Assembly: GCF_001642805.2 (NCBI RefSeq)
Contig: NZ_CP016948.1
Location: 682,001 to 746,000, forward strand
Direction of reading: 5' to 3'
Length of the DNA stretch: 64,000 nucleotides
Origin: Serratia surfactantfaciens
Lineage (GTDB): Bacteria > Pseudomonadota > Gammaproteobacteria > Enterobacterales > Enterobacteriaceae
The notes beneath the pieces were generated by a model. That model did not search any database. It was not told where the DNA came from and saw only the letters and a program-made list of their open reading frames with translations. Below are positions 54,296 through 63,585 of this stretch, piece by piece (positions within the stretch are counted from its first letter, which is position 1; every line of letters starts with the position of its first letter). A program made the position numbers and the translations under genes.

Positions 54296-54495
54296 CCGAC
54301 AATCTCCTTCAGCGTCAGCGCGTTATCTTTCATCATTTTTTTTACCAGTTGCGGGTAGGTCAGCTCCGGATGGAACTCCGCCAGCATACCGATCTTGATC
54401 CAGTACTCGGCCTGCGCGTTGATCGAACGCGTCATGGTCAGGCTGGCGAGGCGCAGATCGTCATGCAGCGCGTCTGAAATTTTTACGATGCCCAT
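54292..54495 (-). CDS. ParD-like family protein
   Basis: A 67-residue protein of the ParD-like (PF11903-type) family. MGIVKISDALHDDLRLAS and RSINAQAEYWIKIGMLAE correspond to a ribbon-helix-helix DNA-binding fold, as in the ParD antitoxin. The partner gene is a methionine aminopeptidase instead of a ParE toxin. ATG 54495 gives the domain start. It may repress its own operon. Confidence 0.82.
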   Translation of the reverse strand: MGIVKISDALHDDLRLASLTMTRSINAQAEYWIKIGMLAEFHPELTYPQLVKKMMKDNALTLKEIVG

Positions 54496-54663
54496 CGGCG
54501 TCTCCATAAATGAACAATATATGAAGTGTATACGTTTAGGATGGCGACGATGTGGCATTCTGTGGCGTAAGAAGATTCTGGCAACAACGATTGCCGCCGC
54601 CAGGCAATGCGTTTATTGTGATGAACGACTTTTTTGCCATGATTTTTCAGAAGGATTTAAGGC

Positions 54664-55767
54664 GTGACTAAACTACGTGTTGGGGTGATTTTTGGCGGTA
54701 AATCGGCGGAGCATGAGGTGTCGCTGCAGTCGGCCAAAAACATTGTGGATGCAATCGACAAAGAGAAGTTCGATGTCACGCTGCTGGGGATCGACAAACA
54801 GGGGCAGTGGCACATCAACGACGCCTCCAACTATCTGCTTAACGCCGAGAATCCGGCGCTGATCGCGCTGAACCGCTCGAACAAGAACGTGGCGCTGATC
54901 CCGGGCCAGGAAAAGCAGCAGCTGATCGAAGCGGGCAGCGCCGGCGCGCTGGGCCAGCTCGACGTCATCTTCCCGATCGTGCACGGCACGCTGGGGGAGG
55001 ACGGCTCGCTGCAGGGGCTGCTGCGCATGGCCAATATGCCGTTCGTCGGTGCTGGGGTGCTTGGCTCGGCGGTCAGCATGGATAAAGACGTGACCAAACG
55101 CCTGCTGCGCGACGCCGGGCTGGCGGTGGCACCGTTCGTCACCCTGACGCGCGCCAACCGCGCCGGGTTTACGTTTGAGCAACTGAGCGAGCGCCTCGGC
55201 CTGCCGCTGTTCGTCAAGCCGGCCAACCAGGGCTCGTCGGTCGGGGTCAGTAAGGTGGAAAACCGCGCCGAGTTCGATGCGGCGGTGGCGTTGGCCTTCA
55301 GTTTCGATCACAAGGTGCTGGTGGAGTCGGCGATCGTCGGCCGCGAGATCGAGTGTGCGGTGCTGGGCAACGACGACCCGCAGGCCAGTGTGTGCGGCGA
55401 GATCGTGCTGAGCGATGCCTTCTACTCCTACGACACCAAATACATCAACGAGCAGGGCGCTCAGGTGGTGGTGCCGGCGGCGATCGCGCCGGAAGTGAGC
55501 GACCACATTCGCGAGGTGGCGCTGAAGGCGTTCCGCGCGCTGGAGTGCTTCGGGTTGGCGCGGGTTGATGTGTTCCTGACGCCGGACAACCAGGTGGTAA
55601 TCAACGAAATCAACACGCTGCCAGGCTTCACCAACATCAGCATGTATCCCAAGCTGTGGGCCGCCAGCGGCGTCAGCTATCAGGCGCTGATCACGCGTCT
55701 GATCGAATTGGCGCTGGAGCGTCATCAGCAGGATCGCGCGCTGAACAGCTCAGTGTTCGATCGCTAA
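54664..55767 (+). CDS. ddlA: D-alanine--D-alanine ligase A
   Basis: A 367-residue ATP-grasp ligase making the D-Ala-D-Ala dipeptide of peptidoglycan. [20 protein letters not shown] opens the protein; [28 protein letters not shown] and [17 protein letters not shown] (EINTLPG) are the ATP and metal-binding motifs. The start is GTG 54664 with AAGGA upstream. Length and content match DdlA, the longer of the two E. coli paralogues. Confidence 0.95.
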   Translation: MTKLRVGVIFGGKSAEHEVSLQSAKNIVDAIDKEKFDVTLLGIDKQGQWHINDASNYLLNAENPALIALNRSNKNVALIPGQEKQQLIEAGSAGALGQLDVIFPIVHGTLGEDGSLQGLLRMANMPFVGAGVLGSAVSMDKDVTKRLLRDAGLAVAPFVTLTRANRAGFTFEQLSERLGLPLFVKPANQGSSVGVSKVENRAEFDAAVALAFSFDHKVLVESAIVGREIECAVLGNDDPQASVCGEIVLSDAFYSYDTKYINEQGAQVVVPAAIAPEVSDHIREVALKAFRALECFGLARVDVFLTPDNQVVINEINTLPGFTNISMYPKLWAASGVSYQALITRLIELALERHQQDRALNSSVFDR

Positions 55768-55801
55768 ACGCGCTGGGGGGCGGCGGTGCCGCCCCCGTCC
55801 A

Positions 55802-56581
55802 TCACTTCACCGTCACGTCGATATCGCCGAAATACTTCTTCGACAGCGCCGCCACCGTGCCTTGCTGTTTCACTTTGGCGATGGCGGCGTCCAGTTTTTT
55901 CTTCAGCGCCTCATCCCCTTTGCGCAGGCCGAAGGCGATGCCTTCACCGAGGATCTTGTCGTCGTGCACCGCCGCGCCGACGAAGGCGAAGCCCTTGCCA
56001 TCCGGCTGCGACAGGAAGCCGCTTTGCCCCGACGGTGCCATTACCAGCGTGGCATCGAGCCGACCGGCCGCCAGATCGAGATAAACCTGATTCTGATCCT
56101 GATACGACACCACGTCCACGCCCGCCGGCGCCCAATGGGTTTTGGCGTAAATCTCCTGAATCGATCCTTGCAGCACGCCCACGTGTTTGCCCGCCAGCGT
56201 TTTGGCGTCCGGCAGCAGGCCGCTGCCCGCTTTGGCGATCAGGCGGTTCGGCACCTGATAGATGGCGTCGGTAAAGGCGATCGCCTGACGCCGCTGTTCG
56301 GTCACGTTCATCGCCGAGTTGATGGCGTCGAATTTGCGTGCCTGCAGCGCCGGGATCAGGCTGTCGAACGAGGTTTCCACCCAGCTGCATTGCAACTGCG
56401 CGGCGGCACATACCGCGTCGCCCAGTTCAATGTCGAATCCTTCCAGTTTGCCGCTGGTGGATTTGGATTCGAACGGCGGATACAGTGCTTCCACGCCGAA
56501 GCGCAGGCTGTTTTCCGCCGCCGACGAAGCGCCGGCGGCCAGCAGGCATCCGGCGGCGAACAGCGTTTTCAGAGCTTTCAT
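55802..56581 (-). CDS. Amino-acid ABC transporter periplasmic binding protein
   Basis: A 259-residue binding protein of the ArtJ/HisJ/ArgT type. A signal peptide ends near ASSAAE; ALYPPFESK, GFDIELGDAV and the DSLIPALQARKFDAINSAMN segment are characteristic (ligand Arg/Asp region). Cysteines near residues 67 and 74 may form the usual disulfide. No permease or ATPase genes are adjacent. It lies 34 bases after a YbdL-like aminotransferase gene on the same strand, so they form an operon. Confidence 0.88.
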   Translation of the reverse strand: MKALKTLFAAGCLLAAGASSAAENSLRFGVEALYPPFESKSTSGKLEGFDIELGDAVCAAAQLQCSWVETSFDSLIPALQARKFDAINSAMNVTEQRRQAIAFTDAIYQVPNRLIAKAGSGLLPDAKTLAGKHVGVLQGSIQEIYAKTHWAPAGVDVVSYQDQNQVYLDLAAGRLDATLVMAPSGQSGFLSQPDGKGFAFVGAAVHDDKILGEGIAFGLRKGDEALKKKLDAAIAKVKQQGTVAALSKKYFGDIDVTVK

Positions 56582-56615
56582 AGGCAGTGCCCCTTTCCCA
56601 TGGTCGGACAAAAAA

Positions 56616-57770
56616 TTACACCTGGCTCAGGCGGCGCGCGCCTTCCAGCAGGGTCTCGTTATCTTTGGAAAAACTCAGCCGGATTAGGCCGGTATCGGTG
56701 CCGTCGCTGTAGAACGCCGACAGCGGGATCGTCGCCACCTTCGCTTCGCGGATCAAGCGCACGGCGAAATCATTGTCGCTTTCGTGACTGAAGCCGCTAA
56801 AACGGGCCAGCATGAAGAAGCTGCCGCGGCTGGGCAGCAGCTCAAAGCGTGAATCCTGCAGGGCGCTGGCCAGCAGATCGCGTTTTTGTTGGTAAAACGC
56901 CGCCAGCCCCAGGTAGCTCTGCGGGTTGGCGAGCGCGGCAGCGAAGGCGTGCTGCATCGGCGTATCGGCGGAGAACACCATGAACTGGTGCACTTTACGG
57001 ATCTCGTCCATCAACGCCGCCGGCGCCAGGCAATAGCCGACGCGCCAGCCGGTGACGTGGTAGGTTTTACCGAACGACGACACGATCACGCTGCGTTCCG
57101 CCAGCTGCGGGTAACGCGCCATGCTGTGGTGAATATCGCCGTCGAACACCACGTGCTCGTAGACCTCGTCGGACAGGATCACGATGTCGGTGTCGCGGGT
57201 CAGGGCGGTCAGGCGTTCGATGTCGTGCTCGTCAAACACCGCGCCGGTCGGGTTGTGCGGCGTGTTGACGATGATCATGCGCGTTTTGCCGTTGATGGCG
57301 GCGGCCACTTCGTCCCAGTCGACGCGAAAGTCCTGCAGCGACAGCTTGATCGCCACCGGCGTGGCGCCCTGCAGGCGCACGATCGGCGCATAGCTGTCGA
57401 ACGCCGGTTCGAAATAGATCACCTCGTCGCCGGGGTGCACCAGCGCGCTGATCGCCGAGTACAGCCCTTCGCTGGCGCTGGCGATCACCGTGATTTCTTC
57501 GTCGGCGTCATAGCGCGCGCCGTACAATCGTTCAGCTTTTTCCGCCAGGGCAGCACGTAACGCCGCCACGCCGCTCATCGGCGCGTATTGGTTATGACCT
57601 GCACGCATGGCTTGCGCCGTTGCCTCGATCAGTTGCGGATCACCGGCGAAGTTGGGCGCGCCCTGCGACAGATTGAGGGCCTGATGTTCGGCGCTGAGTT
57701 GGCCAATGACGGTGAAAATGGTGGTGCCGACGTCCGGCAGCTTCGAGCGGGAAGAGCAGGCGCTCTGCAT
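56616..57770 (-). CDS. YbdL-like methionine/aromatic aminotransferase
   Basis: A 384-residue fold type I PLP enzyme. LSQGAPNFAGDPQL, NTPHNPTGAVF, ILSDEVYEHVVFDG and SSFGKTYHVTGWRVGYC contain the cofactor-binding Asn, Asp/Tyr and the Schiff-base Lys. E. coli YbdL, a close relative, transaminates methionine, histidine and phenylalanine. It is divergent from a LysR gene (118 bases between) and upstream of an amino-acid-binding protein gene. Confidence 0.9.
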   Translation of the reverse strand: MQSACSSRSKLPDVGTTIFTVIGQLSAEHQALNLSQGAPNFAGDPQLIEATAQAMRAGHNQYAPMSGVAALRAALAEKAERLYGARYDADEEITVIASASEGLYSAISALVHPGDEVIYFEPAFDSYAPIVRLQGATPVAIKLSLQDFRVDWDEVAAAINGKTRMIIVNTPHNPTGAVFDEHDIERLTALTRDTDIVILSDEVYEHVVFDGDIHHSMARYPQLAERSVIVSSFGKTYHVTGWRVGYCLAPAALMDEIRKVHQFMVFSADTPMQHAFAAALANPQSYLGLAAFYQQKRDLLASALQDSRFELLPSRGSFFMLARFSGFSHESDNDFAVRLIREAKVATIPLSAFYSDGTDTGLIRLSFSKDNETLLEGARRLSQV

Positions 57771-57888
57771 GATGGGCTCCAGGCAAACAGGGAAGTGTTG
57801 AGCGATTAAGCATCAGCCGGCGTAGGCGGACAAGGGAAAGTTTGTCATACTTGCCATGCATTCAGATCATGGCTAATCGAGGCACGCT

Positions 57889-58809
57889 ATGCCGATATCC
57901 CTGCCGTCGCTCGACGTGTTGAAAACCTTTGTGGTGGTGGCGCAACGCCTCAACTTTACCCATGCCGCCCGGCAGCTGCACCTGACGCAGGGGGCGGTCA
58001 GCCGGCAAATCCTCGGGCTGGAGCAGCGCCTGGGCTATCCGCTGTTCAGCCGCCAGGCGCGCGGTCTGGCGCTGACGCCGCAGGGCGCGCAGTTGCTGGC
58101 GCCGGTGCAGCAGGCGCTGGGGCAGTTGGATGAAGCCCTGACGCGGGCTGCCGCCCCGCCAGGGGCGCTGCGCATCAAATGCCCGACCTGCGCCATGCGC
58201 TGGGTGTTGCCGCGTATCATTCGCCTGCAGAATGAACGGCCGGACATGCACATCGAGCTGACCGCCTCGGTGTCGCACGGCCTGGATTTCAGTACCGAGC
58301 AGTTTGACGCCGCGGTGGTGTTCGGCCGGCCGCCGGGTAAAAAGCTGACCGCGCACCTGCTGTTCGATGAAATTCTCACGCCGGTCTGCACGCCGACGTT
58401 TCTGCCGCCGACGCCCCGGCTGGCGGATTTGACGGACCAAACCCTGCTGCACCCGACGCGCGATCGGCGCGACTGGCTGCGCTGGCTGAAGGCGGCGGGC
58501 GCCGATGCGCTGCCGCCCGGCAAGGCTCAGCATTTCGATACCCTCGATCTGGCGATGAGCGCCGCGCTGCAGGGGTTCGGCATCGCCATCGGCGATCTGT
58601 GCCTGCTGGAGGAGGATATTCAGGCGCAACGCATCGTCACGCCGTTCCCGCTCTGCGTCAGCAGCGGCGCGGCCTATTATTTGGTCTATCCTGAACGCAC
58701 GGTGGCGCCGCCGGCGTTGACACAGCTTATCGATTTTCTGACGGTTGAGGCCGCCGGCAGCCGCGCCCGGTTACAGAATTACCTGCCGATAACCTGTAAT
58801 GCTTTGTAA
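57889..58809 (+). CDS. LysR-family regulator (GcvA-like)
   Basis: A 306-residue LysR protein. The helix-turn-helix is at about residues 15-60 (NFTHAARQLHLTQGAVSRQI). It shows the GcvA-type features LFSRQARGLALTPQG and a C-terminal LVYPERT segment. GAGG lies before ATG 57889. It is divergent from the aminotransferase/binding-protein operon, its probable target. Confidence 0.88.
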   Translation: MPISLPSLDVLKTFVVVAQRLNFTHAARQLHLTQGAVSRQILGLEQRLGYPLFSRQARGLALTPQGAQLLAPVQQALGQLDEALTRAAAPPGALRIKCPTCAMRWVLPRIIRLQNERPDMHIELTASVSHGLDFSTEQFDAAVVFGRPPGKKLTAHLLFDEILTPVCTPTFLPPTPRLADLTDQTLLHPTRDRRDWLRWLKAAGADALPPGKAQHFDTLDLAMSAALQGFGIAIGDLCLLEEDIQAQRIVTPFPLCVSSGAAYYLVYPERTVAPPALTQLIDFLTVEAAGSRARLQNYLPITCNAL

Positions 58810-58921
58810 ACATTACCGATGCGAATTCCCTTGGCGATGAAACAGAGTGTGGCAAACTGTTTCTTCACTCCGATTAAACTCCGCGGCGTTGGCGGCGGAA
58901 ACACGCCTGAGATAAAACAAG

Positions 58922-61219
58922 ATGAAATGGCTTTGTGTGGTGAGTATGTTGTCCGGTCTGGCCCTCAGCCCGGCTTTTGCGCAGGAAACGCCGATAGCGC
59001 AGGGCATTCACGCCCAGCAGCGCGACGCCTTCGTGTCCCATTTGATGAAGCAGATGACGCTGGAAGAGAAGATCGGCCAGCTGCGGCTGATCAGCGTCGG
59101 GCCGGATAACCCGAAAGAAGCGATCCGCGAGGGCATCCGCAACGGGCAGATCGGCGCCATCTTCAATACCGTCACCCGGCCGGATATCCGGGTGATGCAG
59201 GATCAGGCGATGCAGCTCAGCCGCCTGAAAATTCCGCTGTTCTTCGCCTATGACGTAGTGCACGGCCAGCGCACGGTGTTCCCGATCAGCCTTGGGCTGG
59301 CGGCCAGCTTCGATCTGGAGGCCATTGCGCTCAGTGCCCGGGTGGCGGCGCAGGAGGCCAGCGACGACGGCCTCAACATGACCTTCGCGCCGATGGTCGA
59401 TATCACCCGCGATCCGCGCTGGGGCAGGGTCTCCGAAGGCTTCGGCGAAGACACCTGGCTGGTATCGAAAATCGCCAAAGTGATGGTCGACGGTTTCCAG
59501 AACGGCGATCCGGCCAAGCCCGGTTCGGTGATGGCCAGCGTCAAGCACTTTGCGTTGTACGGCGCCGTCGAAGGCGGCCGCGATTACAACACCGTCGACA
59601 TGAGCCCGCTGCGCATGCATCAGGACTATCTGCCGCCTTACAAAGCGGCGGTGGATGCCGGCAGCGGCGGGGTGATGGTGTCGCTCAACTCGGTGAACGG
59701 CGTGCCGGCCACCGCTAACCCGTGGCTGCTGAAAGATCTGTTGCGCGACCAGTGGGGCTTTAAAGGCATCACCATCAGCGACCATGGCGCAATTAAAGAG
59801 CTGATTAAACACGGCGTGGCCGCCGACGCGCGTGACGCGGTGCGCCTGGCGATCACCTCCGGCGTCGATATGAGCATGAGCGACGAGTTTTACGACAAAT
59901 ACCTGCCGGGTCTGGTGAAAGACGGGCTGGTGCCTGAAAGCGACATCGATCGCGCCTGCCGCGACGTGCTGAACACCAAGTACGACATGGGGCTGTTCAA
60001 GGATCCGTATGTGCATCTGGGGCCGGTGGGTTCCGATCCGCAGGACACCAACGCCGAAAGCCGCCTGCACCGCGCCGAAGCGCGGGTGGTGGCGCGCAAG
60101 ACGATGGTGCTGCTGAAGAACGATAAGCAGACGCTGCCGTTGAGCAAGCAGGCGACCATTGCGCTGGTCGGGCCGATGGCCGACAGCCAGCGCGACGTGA
60201 TGGGCAGCTGGTCGGCTGCCGGGGTGGTCAAGCAGTCGGTCACCCTGCGCGAAGGGCTGGAGCGGGCGGTGGGCGACAAGGCGCGCATTCTTTACGCCAA
60301 GGGCGCCAACGTCACGCAGGATAAAGGCATCATCGACTATCTCAACGAGTATGAACCGGCGGTGGCGTTCGACACCCGTTCGCCGCAGCAGATGATCGAC
60401 GAAGCGGTGCAGGCGGCGAACAAGGCCGACGTGGTGGTGGCGGTGGTGGGCGAATCGCAGGGCATGGCGCATGAGGCCTCCAGCCGCGCCGACATTACGA
60501 TTCCGCAGAGCCAGCGCGATCTGATCGCCGCGTTGAAAGCCACCGGCAAGCCGCTGGTGCTGGTGCTGATGAACGGCCGGCCGCTGGCGCTGAGTTGGGA
60601 GAGCGAGCAGGCGGACGCCATGCTGGAAACCTGGTACAGCGGTACCGAAGGCGGCAACGCGGTGGCTGATGTGCTGTTCGGCGACTACAACCCGTCGGGC
60701 AAGCTGCCGATGACCTTCCCGCGCTCGGTCGGCCAGATCCCGATGTACTACAACCACCTGAACACCGGCCGGCCGTTCGGCAAGGAGAACCCCGGTAAGT
60801 ACACCTCGCGCTACTTCGATTCGCCTAACGGCCCGCTGTATCCGTTCGGTTACGGCCTGAGCTACACCACCTTCAGCCTGTCGGATCTGAAATTGTCCAG
60901 CCCGACGATGGCGCGCAACGGCAAACTAACTGCCAGCGTCACGCTGAAGAATACCGGCAAGTACAACGGCGCCACGGTGGTGCAGCTGTACCTGCAGGAC
61001 GTGACCGCCTCGGTCAGCCGGCCGGTGAAAGAGCTGCGCAACTTCAAGAAAGTGACGCTGAAGGCCGGCCAGTCGCAACAGGTTGAGTTGCCGATTAGCG
61101 AAGAGGATCTGAAGTTCTACAACGCCAGCCTGAAGTGGGAGGCGGAGCCGGGTAAATTCAACGTGTTCGTTGGCCTGGATTCCGACAACGTGCAGGCGCA
61201 AAGCTTTACGCTGAAGTAA
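58922..61219 (+). CDS. bglX: Periplasmic beta-glucosidase BglX
   Basis: A 765-residue glycoside hydrolase family 3 enzyme. A signal peptide ends at AFA-Q near residue 20. The N-terminal (beta/alpha)8 domain has the nucleophile Asp in KGITISDHGAIKEL; the C-terminal domain holds the acid/base region and a fibronectin-III-like module (from about 650). Length equals E. coli BglX. It hydrolyses beta-glucosides in the periplasm. In E. coli it is adjacent to dld; here six genes lie between. Confidence 0.95.
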   Translation: MKWLCVVSMLSGLALSPAFAQETPIAQGIHAQQRDAFVSHLMKQMTLEEKIGQLRLISVGPDNPKEAIREGIRNGQIGAIFNTVTRPDIRVMQDQAMQLSRLKIPLFFAYDVVHGQRTVFPISLGLAASFDLEAIALSARVAAQEASDDGLNMTFAPMVDITRDPRWGRVSEGFGEDTWLVSKIAKVMVDGFQNGDPAKPGSVMASVKHFALYGAVEGGRDYNTVDMSPLRMHQDYLPPYKAAVDAGSGGVMVSLNSVNGVPATANPWLLKDLLRDQWGFKGITISDHGAIKELIKHGVAADARDAVRLAITSGVDMSMSDEFYDKYLPGLVKDGLVPESDIDRACRDVLNTKYDMGLFKDPYVHLGPVGSDPQDTNAESRLHRAEARVVARKTMVLLKNDKQTLPLSKQATIALVGPMADSQRDVMGSWSAAGVVKQSVTLREGLERAVGDKARILYAKGANVTQDKGIIDYLNEYEPAVAFDTRSPQQMIDEAVQAANKADVVVAVVGESQGMAHEASSRADITIPQSQRDLIAALKATGKPLVLVLMNGRPLALSWESEQADAMLETWYSGTEGGNAVADVLFGDYNPSGKLPMTFPRSVGQIPMYYNHLNTGRPFGKENPGKYTSRYFDSPNGPLYPFGYGLSYTTFSLSDLKLSSPTMARNGKLTASVTLKNTGKYNGATVVQLYLQDVTASVSRPVKELRNFKKVTLKAGQSQQVELPISEEDLKFYNASLKWEAEPGKFNVFVGLDSDNVQAQSFTLK

Positions 61220-61225
61220 GTCTTC

Positions 61226-61253
61226 CCCCTCTTTCACTGCGGTGGGAGAGGGG
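61226..61253 (+). terminator. Hairpin after bglX
   Basis: CCCCTCTTTCAC pairs with GTGGGAGAGGGG (two G-U pairs) around a 4-base loop, 7 bases after the bglX stop. No T-run follows, so it may be a weak terminator or a processing hairpin. Confidence 0.5.
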
Positions 61254-61291
61254 TACCATCCATTCCCGCCAACGTCATCGGAGCCTGTCTC

Positions 61292-62215
61292 ATGAAACGT
61301 TATCTGGACTGCAGCGCCAGCGATCTGGCCGATATCGGCAAAGCCGATCTGCTCTATGCCATCCGCGCCAGTGAAGGACGCATTCTGGTCAGCGAAACCA
61401 TTGCGGTCACTCAGCCGCTGCTCAATAACGTCACCAACGCCGAACTGGCGGCCAGCCAGGGCGCCGACCTGCTGCTGTTGAACCTGTTCGACGTCGATCA
61501 GCCGCATATTGCGGGCCTGCCCGCCGACGTGCCGCCGCAGGAGGCGCTGCGCACGCTGCAGCGGCTGACCGGGCGGGTTATCGGGGTGAATCTGGAGGCC
61601 GTCGATCCGGCCTTCGCCACCGAACATAACGATTTCTGGCAGATGACGGCGGGCCGCGCCGCCACCGCCGAGAATGCGCGCAAGCTGTATCAGCTCGGCG
61701 CGCGCATGGTGGTGCTGACCGGCAACCCGAACAACGGCGTCAGCAATCAGGCGATCGCCGCCGCGCTGAAAGCGATCCGCGACGAAGTGGGCGACGAGAT
61801 GGTGCTGGTGACCGGCAAGATGCACGGCGCCGGCATCGTGCGCGAAAGCGGCAGCCAGCTGATCGGCGAGCAGGATATCGCGCTGTACGTGGAAAACGGC
61901 GCGGACATCGTGTTGTTGCCGGCGCCGGGCACCATTCCCGGCATGTCGCAGGAGAAAGTCGCGGCGTTGATCGCTTTTGCCCAGCGGCAGGGCGCGCTGG
62001 CGATGACGGCGATCGGCACCTCGCAAGAGGGCGCCGACGTGCAGACCGTGCGGCAGATCGCGCTGATGAGCAAAATGGCCGGGGCGGATCTGCACCATAT
62101 CGGCGATACCGGCTATCTGGGGCTGGCGCTGCCGGAAAACATCTTCGCCTACAGCGTGGCGATCCGCGGCGTGCGCCACACCTACAGCCGCATGGCGCGC
62201 TCGGTGAACCGCTAA
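61292..62215 (+). CDS. Putative TIM-barrel protein, DUF7916-like, function unknown
   Basis: A 307-residue cytoplasmic protein often labelled haloacid dehalogenase-like. I see no HAD motifs (no DxDx[TV] nucleophile). Instead it has repeated beta-alpha units: GADLLLLNLFD, GRVIGVNLEAVDP, GARMVVLTGNPNNGVSN and ADIVLLPAPGTIPG, suggesting a PEP-mutase-like or other TIM barrel with a phosphate-binding loop. The reaction is unknown. It overlaps the O-methyltransferase stop by 4 bases on the opposite strand. Confidence 0.75.
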   Translation: MKRYLDCSASDLADIGKADLLYAIRASEGRILVSETIAVTQPLLNNVTNAELAASQGADLLLLNLFDVDQPHIAGLPADVPPQEALRTLQRLTGRVIGVNLEAVDPAFATEHNDFWQMTAGRAATAENARKLYQLGARMVVLTGNPNNGVSNQAIAAALKAIRDEVGDEMVLVTGKMHGAGIVRESGSQLIGEQDIALYVENGADIVLLPAPGTIPGMSQEKVAALIAFAQRQGALAMTAIGTSQEGADVQTVRQIALMSKMAGADLHHIGDTGYLGLALPENIFAYSVAIRGVRHTYSRMARSVNR

Positions 62216-63240
62216 GCCTGGGGTTTTTGCGCCGTTACGATGCTGTAGTAGCCGAGCGACGGTATCACCTGCGGCGTAGTGAAGCCGACGTCGCGCAGCA
62301 GGTCGCTGATTTCCCTGCCGGAGTATTGGCGGCCCTGCGTCGTCCAACTGAGCATCAGAAGATTGTAACCGGCGAGAGTTGGCGGGCCGCCGTCGTCGTC
62401 GAATAGCGCCTCGTGTATCACTATTCTCCCGCCGACGGGCAGCGCGTCGTAGCTTTTCTGCGCCAGAAAACGGTTTTTATCCGGCCTCCAGTCGTGGAAA
62501 ACATTGGAATACACATGCAGATCGGCGGCGGGATAAGGATCTTGCCACATGTCGCCGCAGCAGCTGGTGATACGCGAGCTTAAACCGTATTGCCGGGCGT
62601 AGTCGTCCGCCAGTGGGCCTATTTCCTGCAGGTCGAACACGATACCCATCAGCTCGGGCCAATGAGTTACCAGGCCGATGGCGTGTGCGCCGGAAGCGCC
62701 GCCGATATCCAACGCCACGCGATGCGCTGCCAAAGGAAGCCGCGTCGGCCAAACGCAAGCGGAACCGATGCTCAGGCTGTGCATGGCGCGCGTGAATTGG
62801 CGCGCTTTTTCCGCATCGAACTCGTGCGTGGCGAAGACTTCTGGTTCGCCATAGGCCTGTGAGGTGTTTTTCCGAATGGCGCACTCCATATTTTTTAACG
62901 AGAAGGTTTCACTGTTTTCATACAGTAAATCCCAATAGTAACCAAAGTAATGAGGGCTCTTTTTTAGCAGAAAGCTTTCGGTTTCGGGGGCGAGAGTCAA
63001 TTTTCCGCCGATGGGGATAATTAATTTTAAAGATTGCAACGCCGTCATCAAGGCTTCAGCCGGTCGTCTCTCCAGATGCGCTGTGAAACAAATGTCTGTT
63101 AACGTGCGGGGATATTCAGCGATAAACTCAAATATACCCAGGCGATGCGCGATAAGCACCGCCGGATAAAGATATAAATTCATCGTGATATCGAGAATGC
63201 TCTGGTTGTCGCATTGCGGCGGCAGGATGGCCTGTTGCAT
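62212..63240 (-). CDS. Orphan SAM-dependent O-methyltransferase (plant OMT-like)
   Basis: A 342-residue class I methyltransferase with a winged-helix dimerisation domain (residues 1-105) and a Rossmann SAM domain. The SAM loop is LDIGGASGAHAIGL (about 172), and the catalytic His is in YSNVFHDWRPDKNR. Homologues are typical of antibiotic and pigment clusters. No other biosynthetic genes adjoin it. The 3' coding half is GC-rich, while the 5' part and upstream region are AT-rich, suggesting transfer or relaxed composition. Confidence 0.85.
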   Translation of the reverse strand: MQQAILPPQCDNQSILDITMNLYLYPAVLIAHRLGIFEFIAEYPRTLTDICFTAHLERRPAEALMTALQSLKLIIPIGGKLTLAPETESFLLKKSPHYFGYYWDLLYENSETFSLKNMECAIRKNTSQAYGEPEVFATHEFDAEKARQFTRAMHSLSIGSACVWPTRLPLAAHRVALDIGGASGAHAIGLVTHWPELMGIVFDLQEIGPLADDYARQYGLSSRITSCCGDMWQDPYPAADLHVYSNVFHDWRPDKNRFLAQKSYDALPVGGRIVIHEALFDDDGGPPTLAGYNLLMLSWTTQGRQYSGREISDLLRDVGFTTPQVIPSLGYYSIVTAQKPQA

Positions 63241-63585
63241 GTGAGCCCTCTCTCACTGTGCCATGGGGCGTTCTAACAGGCTATGCCATGCCAGTGGTTT
63301 TCGCAAAGCGCGGCGCGGAGACGAACGCTTTCGTTGAAAATAATCTCTTCATGAAATTATTTATTATTCGTATTTTTAACGATAATGCCTGACGAGAGAG
63401 AAATAGCGCAGAGCCGGGGATTATTACCCAATCATGCGTTTTTATTTTATCAGAGGTTAACTTAATCACAGTTATTAACGCGTTAGGGTTGTGTTAATCT
63501 AGGCCGTCGTTATACCGTACCGGTATTCACATTCTTTTTGTGAATAATTCAAACTTAAATACTTCATTATTAAAACGAGTTAACA
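63241..63585. other. Divergent control region, AT-rich
   Basis: 345 bases between the O-methyltransferase gene and the secreted-protein gene. It is AT-rich with no supported gene. A possible promoter toward the right has TTGTGT (63489-63494) and TATACC (63511-63516), 16 bases apart, about 70 bases before the ATG. Confidence 0.55.

Noticed and set aside
58874..60757. A 627-codon open frame on the minus strand opposite bglX
   Set aside because: Antisense shadow of bglX; composition (Arg, His, Gln) is typical of a reverse frame and no family is recognisable.
61292..62215. Annotation as a haloacid dehalogenase-family hydrolase
   Set aside because: No DxDx[TV] nucleophile motif or other HAD signatures can be found in the protein.
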